From: Deltaproteobacteria bacterium
GTDB lineage: Bacteria > Desulfobacterota > Desulfarculia > Adiutricales > Adiutricaceae
DNA: 39,133 bases
Reading direction: 5' to 3'
Assembly: GCA_031263525.1 (NCBI GenBank)
Contig: JAISFP010000226.1
Location: forward strand, 1-39,133
Positions 9,544-18,649 of this stretch are shown piece by piece. Below the pieces are notes generated by a model. It worked only from the letters and a program-made list of their open reading frames with translations. It did no database searches and had not been told where the DNA came from. Every line of letters begins with the position of its first letter. Within the stretch, counting starts at the first letter, position 1. The position numbers and the translations under genes were made by a program.

Positions 9544-12500
9544 GTGAATAACATCTTTGCCGCTGCCATGAATGGATCCCTACCTGATGGCTTCGAACGG
9601 TGGAGTATCAAAGATGGAAGTGGGCGTACTGTAGCTCACGCGGCAGCCAAATCGGGAAAACTTCCCAAAAATTTTAGCATGTGGCAACTGAGGGATTCCA
9701 AAGGAAGAACTGTAGCTCATGTAGCCGCCGAAAATGGAACACTTCCCGATGACATCAATATCTGGAAGCTGAAAGACAGGCTAGGATGCACTGTCGCTCA
9801 TACAGCCGCAGAGTACGGTACGCTCCCCCATAACTTCAATTGCTGGGAACTCAAAGACGAGTTAGGACGTACTGTTGCTCACATTTCCGCACAGCACGGA
9901 CTCCTCCCCCATGACTTCGATCATTGGAGTCTCACAGCCAGAAGTGGCATCACAGTTGCTCATGTTGCAGCAGAGCACGGAACTTTGCCCAAGAACTTTG
10001 ACAATTGGGAATTTACTGACTATGACGGACGAACTGTAGCCCACACCGCGGCTGAGCACGGAACTCTACCAAAGGACTTCGACCAATGGGAACTAACAGA
10101 TGATGAAGGACGAATGGTCGCCCATACAGCAGCAGAATACGGGAGTCTTCCTGAGAAATTCGATTGTTGGAGCCTTAAGGACTGCAGGGGATGTACAGTC
10201 GCCCATGTTTTCGCAGAACACAAACCGTTGTCAAAAAACTTCGACGAGTGGGAACTCAAAGACGACAACGGCAACACGGTGGCTCACACAGCCGTTAAGA
10301 ACGGAACTATACCCGAAGACTTTACGTCCTGGGAACTCACTGACAAAGATGGACAGAGTGTGGCCGATCTTGCCGAAGAGTACAGAATACTTCCTGTGGG
10401 TTTCGATATAGAAAATTTCAACGAGTCCAAGGGAAATACTGCATTCCATTCTGTTGCGAAACGCAGAAAACTTCCAAAGAGGTTTAACAGATGGGACCTT
10501 ATGGATACACTTGGACTCACTGTCGCTCACATCTCCGCTAAACACGGTACACTACCGGATAACTTCAACTGGTGGGACCTTACAGACAGAAATGGACTTA
10601 CAGTTGCCCACACTGCAGCAGAGCATGGAACACTGCCTGATGACTTCGTCCAATGGGACATTATAGACAGCAAAGGTCGCAGTGTTGCCCAATTTGCCGC
10701 AGAGTTAAGAAAATTGCCTGAAAGATTCGACAAGTGGAATCTCAAAGACAAATACGGATGGACAGTAGCGCATGTAGCGGCCGAGCACGGAGAACTTCCT
10801 GATGGTTTCAACGGATGGAATCTTGATGATAAATTTGGATGGACAGTAGCGCATGTAGCTGCCGAGCACGGAAAACTGCCTGGAGACTTCGAAGGATGGA
10901 ATCTCAGGGACTGCTATGGATGGACTGTAGCCCACGTAGCTGCTGAGAAAGGCACGTTACCTAAAAGCTTTGCCCTATGGAAACTGAAAGACTATTGGGG
11001 ACGTTCAGTAGCTCACATTGCCGCAGAACGTGGAAACATTCCAAATAATTTCTCTCTCTGGGAACTCACCGATAATAATAGACGGACAGTTGCACAAGTT
11101 GCAGTAGAAAACGGGTTTTTGCCAGATGGTTTCACATGTTGGAAACTTGCTTATAAAACTGAAAGGACGATCGCTCAAGAGGCAACAGAATACAAGCTTC
11201 TGCCAGATAGCTTCTCTTACTGGAAACTTGCAAATAAAAGAGGATGGACGATAGCACACGAAGCAGCAGAACGTGGGATCTTGCCCGATGACTTCACTCT
11301 CTGGCAAATTGCAAATAAAAAAGGATGGACAGTTGCACACGTTGCTGCAGAAAGGGGGAGCCTACCCAACGGCTTCGCTAGCTGGGAACTCGCAGATAAA
11401 AGAGGATGGACAGTTGCTCACGTTGCAGCAGAACACGGAATCCTGCCTGATGGCTTCGCTTGCTGGGAACTCGCTGATAATAGAGGAAGGACAGTTGCTC
11501 ACGTTGCAGCAAAACATGGAATCCTGCCCGATGGCGTAGTAAGCTTAGAACTCGCAGACAGAATAGGATTTTCAGTTGCTCACTTTTTAGCTAAACGCGG
11601 CGAACTCCCTGAAGAATTCAACAATTGGGAACTCGCAGACAGAACAGGGCACACGATTGCACACATCGCCGCTAGGCGCAGGGAACTTCCTAGCGGATTC
11701 AGTTCATGGTTACTCCGTGATTTTACTGGATGTACGGTAGCTCATATCGCCGCTGAATATTTAATTCTACCAGACGACTTCGCCAAGTGGGAACTTACTG
11801 ACATATTCGGTCTCAAGATAGCCCATGTTGCAGCAAAATATGGAAAGTTACCTAAGGGCTTCACCAATTGGGAGCTTACGGACGGAAACGGGCTCACTGT
11901 GGCCCACATCGCAGCAGAACGAGGAGAGCTACCGGACGGCTTCACCAATTGGGAGCTTACGGACAGAAACGGGCTCACCGTGGCCCACATCGCAGCAGAA
12001 CGAGGAGAGCTGCCAGGCGGCTTCACCAATTGGGAGCTTACGGACGGAAACGGGCTCACCGTGGCCCACATCGCAGCAGAACGAGGAGAGCTGCCTGAAG
12101 GTTATAGCAATTGGGAACTTACGGATGGAAACGGGCTCACAGTGGCCCACATCGCAGCAGGAGTTAGGATACTTCCAAAAACCTTCGACACGTGGGACCT
12201 AACAGACGGAAATGGTCTATCTGTAGCACATGTAGCCATAAAATTAGGAAACCTGCCTGAAAATTTTGACAATTGGAAACTTTCTGACAGAAATAACCGT
12301 ACTGTAGCTCACATAGCCGCAGAACTAGGCTATCTCCCCAAAGAATTCACTCTCTGGGAGCTTCAGGATTCATATGGAAAGACTGTCGCCCACGTTGCAG
12401 CAGAACACAGTTATATCCCTGAAGGTTTCACAAACTGGGAACTCGAAGACGGGGAAGGAAACACGGTCGCCCACATAGTAGCATGGCGTGGACATCTTCC

Positions 12501-14049
12501 AAGATGTTTCACACACTGGGCACTACGTGATGCATATGGCAAGACAGTCGCTCACGTAGCAGCTGAACGCGGTTATATCCCTGAAGGCTTCAGCAACTGG
12601 GACCTAAAAGACGGGTGTGGAAACACGGTTGCTCATATACTAGCCTGTTGCGGCCAACTTCCAAAAGATTTCACACTCTGGGACATCAGAGATTCATATG
12701 GCAAGACGGTAGCTCATGTTGCAGCAGAATGCGGCTATATCCTTGAAGGATTCAAGAACTGGCAGTACAGAGATTCTTTCGGAATATCAGTAGCTCACCA
12801 TGCCGCAGAGAACTACTCACTTCCCAGCAACTTCGATTGTTGGGAGCTTGCAGACAAAGGCGGAGTGACAGTCGCCCACGTAGCGGCGAAATACGGATGT
12901 CTTCCCTGCAACTTCGATTGTTGGGAGCTTGCAGACTATGCCGGAGTGACAGTCGCCCACATTGCCGCCATGCACCGCTGTCTTCCCAGCAACTTCGATC
13001 GCTGGGAACTCGTAGACAATGTCGGAGCAACCGTAGCCCACGTAGCCGCCGAACACCACAGCCTTCCCAGAAACTTCGATCGCTGGGAACTCGTAGACAG
13101 TGACGGAGCAACCGTAGCCCACGTAGCCGCAAAAACATGGATCTTTCCACTGAACTTCAGGTTGCTATTTTACTCTGACGGTAACGGAAATACTGTAGCC
13201 CATATAGCCGCTCAGAACGGAACGTTAACTGATGGCTTCTGGAACTGGGAGAAAATGGACGGCCAAGGACGCTCGATAGCCCACATAGCAGCTGAAAATA
13301 GGAACCTCCCGCATGGCTTCAGCCGATGGGAGGTTACAGATAATCAAGGACGAACTCCGGCACATATTGCTGCCTCACTCTGGTATCTTCCTGACAATTT
13401 CGACCGTTGGGATCTTGCGGATAATAACGGAGTCACCGTAGCTCATATTGCTGCCATGCACGGGTTCCTGCCTGAAGGCCTCGGACTCTGGGAACTTTCA
13501 GACAAAAACGGACGCACGGTCGCTCACGCCGCAGCCGAGACCGTAGGGATCCATGATGGCTTTCAGAAATGGGAGCTTATGGATCGGGACGGAAATAGCG
13601 TTGCTCACATCGCAGCAGCACATGGAACGCTCCCAGACGGCTACTCGCTCTGGGAGATCACGGACAGAAACGGACGAACAGTTGCCCACATAGCCGCAGA
13701 AAACGGATTCATTCCCTGGGACTTCAATCGCTGGGAACTCACCGATGCTTCTGGCACGTCAGTCGCCCACGTGGCCGCGCTGAACGGAAATCTTCCCACC
13801 AGCTTCGAGCGTTGGGAACTCAAGGACGCCTCAGGCAGTTCCGTAGCCCACTGCGCTGCCCGGCGCGGTCAACTTCCCAAATGGTTCGACAGATGGAACC
13901 TTGCCGACACAGACGGATGGACAGTGGCAATGGTGGCTGCAAGATACGGCAACTTGCCTGAGGATTTTTCTGAGTCCGAGATGGTCTCCAGGTTCGGTTC
14001 GGAAGTCGTACGCGAGGCAAAGAGCAGGTCTTACGCGTTTAAAAGTTAG
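9544..14049 (+). CDS. Giant ankyrin-like repeat protein, C-terminal part
   Basis: About 1501 residues in the same frame as the upstream part. I count 55 units of 27 residues with almost no length variation, ending in a short tail (FGSEVVREAKSRSYAFKS). Conserved positions are Gly1, Val4-Ala5-His6, Ala8-Ala9, Leu14-Pro15, Phe18, Trp21, Leu23 and Asp25. Units 29-32 (about 11.85-12.12 kb) are near-identical at DNA level. Units 35-40 alternate in a 54-residue higher-order pattern. Units 11-12 and 20-21 are degenerate (VADLAEE, VAQVAVE). Base composition is visibly more AT-rich than the N-terminal part and the upstream genes. The most probable reading is that this is the bulk of one gene started at 8467. 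Whether it is expressed separately depends on read-through or re-initiation at the TGA. Confidence 0.75.
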   Translation: MNNIFAAAMNGSLPDGFERWSIKDGSGRTVAHAAAKSGKLPKNFSMWQLRDSKGRTVAHVAAENGTLPDDINIWKLKDRLGCTVAHTAAEYGTLPHNFNCWELKDELGRTVAHISAQHGLLPHDFDHWSLTARSGITVAHVAAEHGTLPKNFDNWEFTDYDGRTVAHTAAEHGTLPKDFDQWELTDDEGRMVAHTAAEYGSLPEKFDCWSLKDCRGCTVAHVFAEHKPLSKNFDEWELKDDNGNTVAHTAVKNGTIPEDFTSWELTDKDGQSVADLAEEYRILPVGFDIENFNESKGNTAFHSVAKRRKLPKRFNRWDLMDTLGLTVAHISAKHGTLPDNFNWWDLTDRNGLTVAHTAAEHGTLPDDFVQWDIIDSKGRSVAQFAAELRKLPERFDKWNLKDKYGWTVAHVAAEHGELPDGFNGWNLDDKFGWTVAHVAAEHGKLPGDFEGWNLRDCYGWTVAHVAAEKGTLPKSFALWKLKDYWGRSVAHIAAERGNIPNNFSLWELTDNNRRTVAQVAVENGFLPDGFTCWKLAYKTERTIAQEATEYKLLPDSFSYWKLANKRGWTIAHEAAERGILPDDFTLWQIANKKGWTVAHVAAERGSLPNGFASWELADKRGWTVAHVAAEHGILPDGFACWELADNRGRTVAHVAAKHGILPDGVVSLELADRIGFSVAHFLAKRGELPEEFNNWELADRTGHTIAHIAARRRELPSGFSSWLLRDFTGCTVAHIAAEYLILPDDFAKWELTDIFGLKIAHVAAKYGKLPKGFTNWELTDGNGLTVAHIAAERGELPDGFTNWELTDRNGLTVAHIAAERGELPGGFTNWELTDGNGLTVAHIAAERGELPEGYSNWELTDGNGLTVAHIAAGVRILPKTFDTWDLTDGNGLSVAHVAIKLGNLPENFDNWKLSDRNNRTVAHIAAELGYLPKEFTLWELQDSYGKTVAHVAAEHSYIPEGFTNWELEDGEGNTVAHIVAWRGHLPRCFTHWALRDAYGKTVAHVAAERGYIPEGFSNWDLKDGCGNTVAHILACCGQLPKDFTLWDIRDSYGKTVAHVAAECGYILEGFKNWQYRDSFGISVAHHAAENYSLPSNFDCWELADKGGVTVAHVAAKYGCLPCNFDCWELADYAGVTVAHIAAMHRCLPSNFDRWELVDNVGATVAHVAAEHHSLPRNFDRWELVDSDGATVAHVAAKTWIFPLNFRLLFYSDGNGNTVAHIAAQNGTLTDGFWNWEKMDGQGRSIAHIAAENRNLPHGFSRWEVTDNQGRTPAHIAASLWYLPDNFDRWDLADNNGVTVAHIAAMHGFLPEGLGLWELSDKNGRTVAHAAAETVGIHDGFQKWELMDRDGNSVAHIAAAHGTLPDGYSLWEITDRNGRTVAHIAAENGFIPWDFNRWELTDASGTSVAHVAALNGNLPTSFERWELKDASGSSVAHCAARRGQLPKWFDRWNLADTDGWTVAMVAARYGNLPEDFSESEMVSRFGSEVVREAKSRSYAFKS
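11847..12150 (+). repeat. Homogenised block: about four near-identical 81-bp units
   Basis: Units encoding WELTDGNGLTVAHIAAERG differ from one another by only a few bases, unlike the rest of the array. This indicates recent duplication or gene conversion. Confidence 0.8.
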
Positions 14050-15394
14050 CCGGAACCTGACCGGAATCAGCCTGGCACCTCTCCATTCCTGGCCGGGTAA
14101 CTCCATTTACAGACATCACATTTTCAAAGTAAAAATCTTGACATTATTTGATGGTTATGGGATATGAGCAACTAGACTTAGCTTTCATTGAAACAAATTT
14201 ATTATAAAATTATCAGATGGACCAGCTTTAAATTTTTTTCTGGCATTTCTAAGTCAGTTCCATATCGCGATAACTCAAATAACTTTAAGATCATGATTTG
14301 TAACATAATTTTCAAGAGTCTGATTAGTCAAGCCATCTTCAAAAATTTTGAAGGCATCATAACATTTCATTTAGCAACTGTCATCATATCCTGACTCGCT
14401 GAGCGTGGCTTCCTTCCGAATGAAGCGTATCACTTGGAGGCAGTTGACGAATTAACTAAACTGCCGGCCACTTCATGTCCGTGCCAGGTCTTCTTTGTGA
14501 ATGGCCCCTGTCGCGGAAAATGTCTGTCTCGGACAGCAACAACCTGGTCCACTTGGTTTCTTCGCAGAGTGGCATCCCTGAACTGATGACCCAGGACGCG
14601 TCAACGGAGGCAGATTGCCTGGGCCTGCAGATAGAAACAAGCTAATTTTTAAAATACACATACCTCATAATGAATGATTAAATCAATAATAATGCAATAT
14701 ATAGCCACCAATTAAAACATGCTGGCACTTCTAAGCCGTAAAACATCCTCCTTGAGAACTATGTCCTGTTTCCATGAACCTGGCTCAGCCCTGGGTGAAG
14801 ACTTGCCCCGCCTGCCCCTCAGGCGAAGCCAACTGTCGACCAGCCCGACATCCAAGGCAAAATCCCCGCCTGGGCCCCTGCCCGGCTCAGCACAGCCCGC
14901 ACTGACCCTCGCCAAGTCTTATCCGTAACGGGCCATGGACAGGAAAACCTCCTCCAGGTCCTCGCGAAACTGTTCACGCCCTGACTCACACGTTCCAGTC
15001 CGACCGGAACAAATCAGGCTTCCACCGGTATAACCTCCCTCGTCCCTGTCTCCATTCCCCCCTGCTCACTTTCCAGCCGTCCAGCCACCTTCCTCCATCC
15101 GCATCACCATCCCAACCTTCCAACCGTCCTCGTAACGACTCTCTTTACAGAGCGCACATACGACCGTTCTCGCTTTCTCGTTCAGATAATTTCTTTTCGC
15201 CTAACTCTTCCATTATTCTTCGGTTTAAGCTAACATATATGCAACTGTTTCTGACAGTCCCTCCTCTCCCATCCTCCGCGACCGGCCATGCCTCTATCCT
15301 GCCGTGCCGCCTTCTGTGGCTTTTCCCTTAAGATTTGCCTGAACCCCGAAAGGAGATGGCCGCCCGGTACCGTGCCAGCCTCCAGGAGCTTCCG
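14050..15394. other. Intergenic region without convincing genes
   Basis: The part from about 14.1 to 14.75 kb is AT-rich, with short ORFs lacking good ribosome sites. The part from 14.75 to 15.35 kb is pyrimidine-rich and GC-moderate. I saw no tRNA-like fold, no convincing terminator and no miniature element ends of the kinds found elsewhere in this window. Confidence 0.5.
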
Positions 15395-16852
15395 ATGAGT
15401 TACGCCGTTCCTTCGCTTCCGGCTTCTGTCTACGTTTCCGCCTCAGCTTCTTCTTCGTTTTTGGCTTCGGACTTGGCCTCGGCCTTTCCCCTTGGAACGT
15501 CATCCCGTACACCGCGTCCAGCCAGCCGCCCGACGCTCCGCCCGTCAGTCACTCGTGCCATCGTCCTTGGTCTTGGTCTTGGCCTGGCCTTGTGCATAGG
15601 ACTGGCTCTTCCGTTCATGGCCGCCGCGCCCGCCGAGGCCCAGAGCGGCTCCGGCGGCGGCACAACCCAGGCGGACCGGATACCCGGAACGGAGTGGCAG
15701 ACGAACGTCTCGGAAGACGGCAGGTCGGTGGAATTCTCCGTGCTCGTTGCGGCACCTGACGGGGGTCTTCTCGCCGGCGGGACAGCCAGCTCGCCAGACA
15801 ATTCCGAACTCAACTCCGGGGCCATGCGCCTGGTGAGGACGGACCCGCATGGCACCGTCCTCTGGGACAGGACAGTCGATTTCGAGGGCAGCAACGAAAC
15901 CGTCGCCCACGCCGCGTTCACGTCCGACGGGGGCGTGATAGTCGCGGCGACGTCAACCCAGAACGATCCGGACGATCCGACATATTGGAGGATGAAGGAC
16001 AAGGACACCCCCTTCGTCCTTAAGCTCGACGCCGCAGGCGAGACCGTCTGGTCCCAGAAATACGCGCAGGCCGGCTTCAGCGAGTCAGTCACGCTCAAGG
16101 AGACGGCTGACGGGGGATACCTGCTGGCCGGCGACATGGACCCCAACAACAACAGCGAAATGCCCAAAATCTGCTTCAGCTACTGGATCATGAAACTGGG
16201 CAGCGTGGGAGAGGCCGGGGAGCTGACATGCCTTGACGCCGTAGGCGACCTCGGCAACATCCCCGGTCTCAGCATCTTCCCCGTGGGGGACGGGTTCATG
16301 GCAATCGGAGGGTCGGGGGAGTCTAAGTTCGATGCCGTGGCCATTGCCCAGGATCTCAGCTTCGGCCCAAGACGGAAGCTGGTGACCTTCCCTTCGCGCC
16401 CGCACAGGCAGCTCAAGGGAATCTCGCCGCTCAGGGGCGGGGGGTTCGCGGGGTACGGCTGCGAGGGGGAGATGCTGTCCCGCGTCGAGGGCTGCGAGGA
16501 CGGCTGGATGTTCGCCGTCGACGGCGACCTCATGACAGTCGTCATGAGTCCGGAGAGCCTCTTTCCCGGGACTTTCTTCACCGCGATAGCCGGGACCGCC
16601 GGTGGCTTCGCCCTCTCCGGCACGAGTGACAGGGGAGTTTTCGTGACGCTTACAGACCGCGCCGGAAATGTCGCACGCACGATTGGCATGGGAAACGCCG
16701 GCAGCATAGCCGTGAATGCCCTCGCGACTCTCCCGGACGGCGGCCTGGCGGCCGCCGGGTCTTTCGCTGGGGAGGGCGGCGGCGCATCGACCGCCTGGAT
16801 CGTGAAGTTTTCGGCTGGGGTAGACGGAGAAGGAACAATAGCGAGTGAGTAG
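15395..16852 (+). CDS. Secreted beta-propeller-like repeat protein
   Basis: 485 residues from ATG 15395, chosen for AGGAG six bases upstream; longer in-frame starts at 15335/15356 have poorly spaced sites. After an unusually long Ser/Arg/Pro-rich n-region, a hydrophobic segment (about 55-80) ends in APAEAQ, a good signal-peptidase I site, so export to periplasm or surface is likely. The mature part repeats blades of the type 'DGGLLAGGT... G...W...' (DGGVIVAAT, DGGYLLAGD, GGFALSGTSD, DGGLAAAGSF), each followed by a W/F-x-x-K-L/F strand (PFVLKLDAAGETVW, STAWIVKFSAG). This matches secreted delta/beta-propeller-like proteins of unknown function. Five Cys lie in the middle, some paired in CEGEMLSRVEGC. 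It is followed after four bases by a miniature element. Confidence 0.7.
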   Translation: MSYAVPSLPASVYVSASASSSFLASDLASAFPLGTSSRTPRPASRPTLRPSVTRAIVLGLGLGLALCIGLALPFMAAAPAEAQSGSGGGTTQADRIPGTEWQTNVSEDGRSVEFSVLVAAPDGGLLAGGTASSPDNSELNSGAMRLVRTDPHGTVLWDRTVDFEGSNETVAHAAFTSDGGVIVAATSTQNDPDDPTYWRMKDKDTPFVLKLDAAGETVWSQKYAQAGFSESVTLKETADGGYLLAGDMDPNNNSEMPKICFSYWIMKLGSVGEAGELTCLDAVGDLGNIPGLSIFPVGDGFMAIGGSGESKFDAVAIAQDLSFGPRRKLVTFPSRPHRQLKGISPLRGGGFAGYGCEGEMLSRVEGCEDGWMFAVDGDLMTVVMSPESLFPGTFFTAIAGTAGGFALSGTSDRGVFVTLTDRAGNVARTIGMGNAGSIAVNALATLPDGGLAAAGSFAGEGGGASTAWIVKFSAGVDGEGTIASE

Positions 16853-16856
16853 ACGG

Positions 16857-16997
16857 TATTACCCGTCCAGTCAATAGTTGGAATTTCTATCAGTCCAGGG
16901 GTGGAAAGGTCGGGCAAACACCCATCACTGGGATCCACTCGCTGTGATTCGCTACTAAAATTGTTAAAGATTCCGACATTTACCTGGACGAGTAATA
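16857..16997. mobile_element. TATTAC-family miniature inverted-repeat element (copy a)
   Basis: 141 bp. The left end TATTACCCGTCCAG...TTGGAAT pairs with the right end ATTCCGACATTTACC...GAGTAATA. Internal words (CCAGGGGTGGAAA, GTCGG, TGATTC) match the copy at 29460-29603. It carries no ORF and lies four bases after the stop of the secreted protein gene. TA at both ends is a plausible target duplication. Confidence 0.75.
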
Positions 16998-17009
16998 CTT
17001 GAAAGGCTG

Positions 17010-17281
17010 ATGGCGAGCCATATGTCTGGGCAGACGCTGAGACAGATGGCGAGCCATGTGCCTGGGCAGGTGATGAGGCCGATGGCGAGCCATATGCCTG
17101 GACAGACGCTGAGGCCGATGGCGAGCCATATGCCCGGACAGACGCTGAGGCCGATGGCGAGCCATGTGCCCGGACAGACGCTGAGGCCGATGGCGAGCCA
17201 TATGCCAGGACAGACGCCGAGGCCGATGGCGAGCCATATGCCTGGACAGACGCCGAGGCTGATGGCGAGCCATATGTCAAG
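17010..17281. repeat. 36-bp minisatellite, about 7.5 copies
   Basis: Units begin at 17010, 17046, 17082, 17118, 17154, 17190, 17226 and 17262, each starting ATGGCGAGCCATRTG. On the plus strand they could encode MASHMPGQTLRP repeats (ORF 17010-17324, 104 codons, weak AAAGG upstream); the minus strand reads AYGSPSASASVQ repeats. Because several frames stay open I treat it as a repeat, not a proven gene. Confidence 0.85.
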
Positions 17282-17803
17282 ACTGATGCAGAGGGCTACA
17301 TGTCCACGCCGGTTGACAGTCTAAGAAATTGCTTGCGAAAGTCCGGATTCGGAAACTTACCAGTGTGCCGGTAACATGACGCCATGCCTCGCGAGCCACC
17401 TTGCCTGGACCCATCGCGCGGCATGCCGGCACGCGCGCGGCTCTCTCCGGAAGCCTGAATCCGGCGGAACGTCCGGCCTGGCCTCGCGCATTCGAAAGGA
17501 AATACGCGTCGTGCCTTATGAGTTCCGCACTTAGCTGTCAGCTTCACTTCAGGTTTCAAGCCGTCATGTCGGATATCCATACAAAATCAGGTGTTCTTTC
17601 CTCCAGAAATAGGGGACACGCAACTTTATCTTGAGCCAGCCACAGACGGCGCGGATCGGGGTGCGGCTGGCAGGCTTGCTCGGCGGCTGGCCTTGAACAT
17701 CGCCTGCGGCTTAAGATAACATGTAAGCCAACATGCGCGTGACTGTCCCATGGTGCCGCCTGGCTTGCGACCTGGGAAAGGAAACGGGACAGCGGGAGGA
17801 AGC
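17282..17803. other. Intergenic region, no gene supported
   Basis: Mixed-GC sequence between the minisatellite and the zinc-ribbon gene. Short ORFs here have no ribosome site or recognisable product. Confidence 0.5.
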
Positions 17804-18649
17804 ATGGACCAAGAAGCGGGAGGAAACATGGAACCAGACAGGACATTCACCTGCCCCGCCTGCGGAGCCACGGTCGAGGCTGTCCCAGGGGACACGTCTT
17901 TCACCTGCCCCGTCTGCGGAGCCGCATCCGGCACCAGGCGTCCGGAATCTCCGGAGACGGAACGAGACCTCGCTTCCGAGCCCCGGAGGTCTCTCTCCGC
18001 CTGCGCCTTCACCGGCTTCCTCCTGCAATTGATCGGAATTCTCATCGTTCTCCTTCCCAACACCGGCCTCCCCCAATCGCTGGCTACCGCCGGATGGCTC
18101 ATCCTTCTTCCGCTCCCTTTCATCTTGCCACTCCCCCTGGCCCTTCAGACTCGGGTACCTGCCATAGCCATGCTCCCTCTGGGCTTGGCCGCAGCGGCTC
18201 TGACGGGCCTCGCGCTTTCTGCCTTCAGCATCGCTTTCCCAGCCATGCTCTATCTCGGTCTTCCCTTTCTCTCGGCAGGGCAGACCTTTCTGCTCTCCGC
18301 CCTGTACGCGAACGTTACCGGGAAAAGCCTTGTTACCGCCAAGAGCCAGGCCATGACGATTTTCCTGGCCGCCGCGTCGATTGTCGCCCTGACCTTGTTG
18401 TCCGATCCCGGCGACGCCCTGGCCTGGATCTACGCGCCCTTCGCCTTCCTGGGGATCGTTGTGGCTGTGGCTGTCTCGGAAACCAAGGTCGTGAAGCGCT
18501 TTGGCGGCTTGATCGCCGGCTACGAGTCCTTTTTCTCTTTCTTTCTGGGGGGGACCGTGCTGTCTCCCTTCGCTCTCCGTGATTTTGTAAAATTCGTTGT
18601 CCTCAACATTCGCCATGACGTCAGCACAAAGCCAGGCCAGGGAGAGTAA
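17804..18649 (+). CDS. Zinc-ribbon multi-pass membrane protein
   Basis: 281 residues from ATG 17804; ATG 17828 is an equally good start because both are preceded by GCGGGAGGAA. Two CPxC pairs near the N-terminus (TFTCPACGATVE and SFTCPVCGAASG, about 18 residues apart) form a four-Cys zinc ribbon. The rest contains about six or seven hydrophobic segments (beginning AFTGFLLQLIGILIVLL, ending FFSFFLGGTVLSPF), so it is an inner-membrane protein with the ribbon probably cytoplasmic. No enzymatic motif is visible. Its overall shape resembles uncharacterised small membrane proteins with N-terminal zinc ribbons. It stands alone; the next gene on this strand is 5 kb away. Confidence 0.7.
   Translation: MDQEAGGNMEPDRTFTCPACGATVEAVPGDTSFTCPVCGAASGTRRPESPETERDLASEPRRSLSACAFTGFLLQLIGILIVLLPNTGLPQSLATAGWLILLPLPFILPLPLALQTRVPAIAMLPLGLAAAALTGLALSAFSIAFPAMLYLGLPFLSAGQTFLLSALYANVTGKSLVTAKSQAMTIFLAAASIVALTLLSDPGDALAWIYAPFAFLGIVVAVAVSETKVVKRFGGLIAGYESFFSFFLGGTVLSPFALRDFVKFVVLNIRHDVSTKPGQGE

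Larger units (their letters stand above)
8545..13995 (+). repeat. 81-bp coding repeat array, about 67 units
   Basis: The unit is 81 bases (27 codons). Exact spacing is seen for GGCTTCACCAATTGGG-type words near 11858, 11939 and 12020. Divergence is high overall, with local homogenised blocks. The array spans the in-frame TGA without a change of phase. Confidence 0.9.

Noticed and set aside
8467-14049. General reassignment of TGA to Trp
   Set aside because: TGA is the natural stop of the STAND gene, pabB and pabC, and Trp is encoded by TGG throughout the array except at one site.
14138-14166. TTGACA with 17-base spacer to GATATG as a sigma-70 promoter
   Set aside because: The -10 is poor and no gene follows for over 1.2 kb.
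16180-17280. 366-codon minus-strand ORF with YGSPSASASV repeats
   Set aside because: Antisense to the secreted protein gene and the 36-bp minisatellite; no ribosome site.
17010-17281. CRISPR array
   Set aside because: 36-bp units are contiguous without unique spacers; it is a tandem minisatellite.
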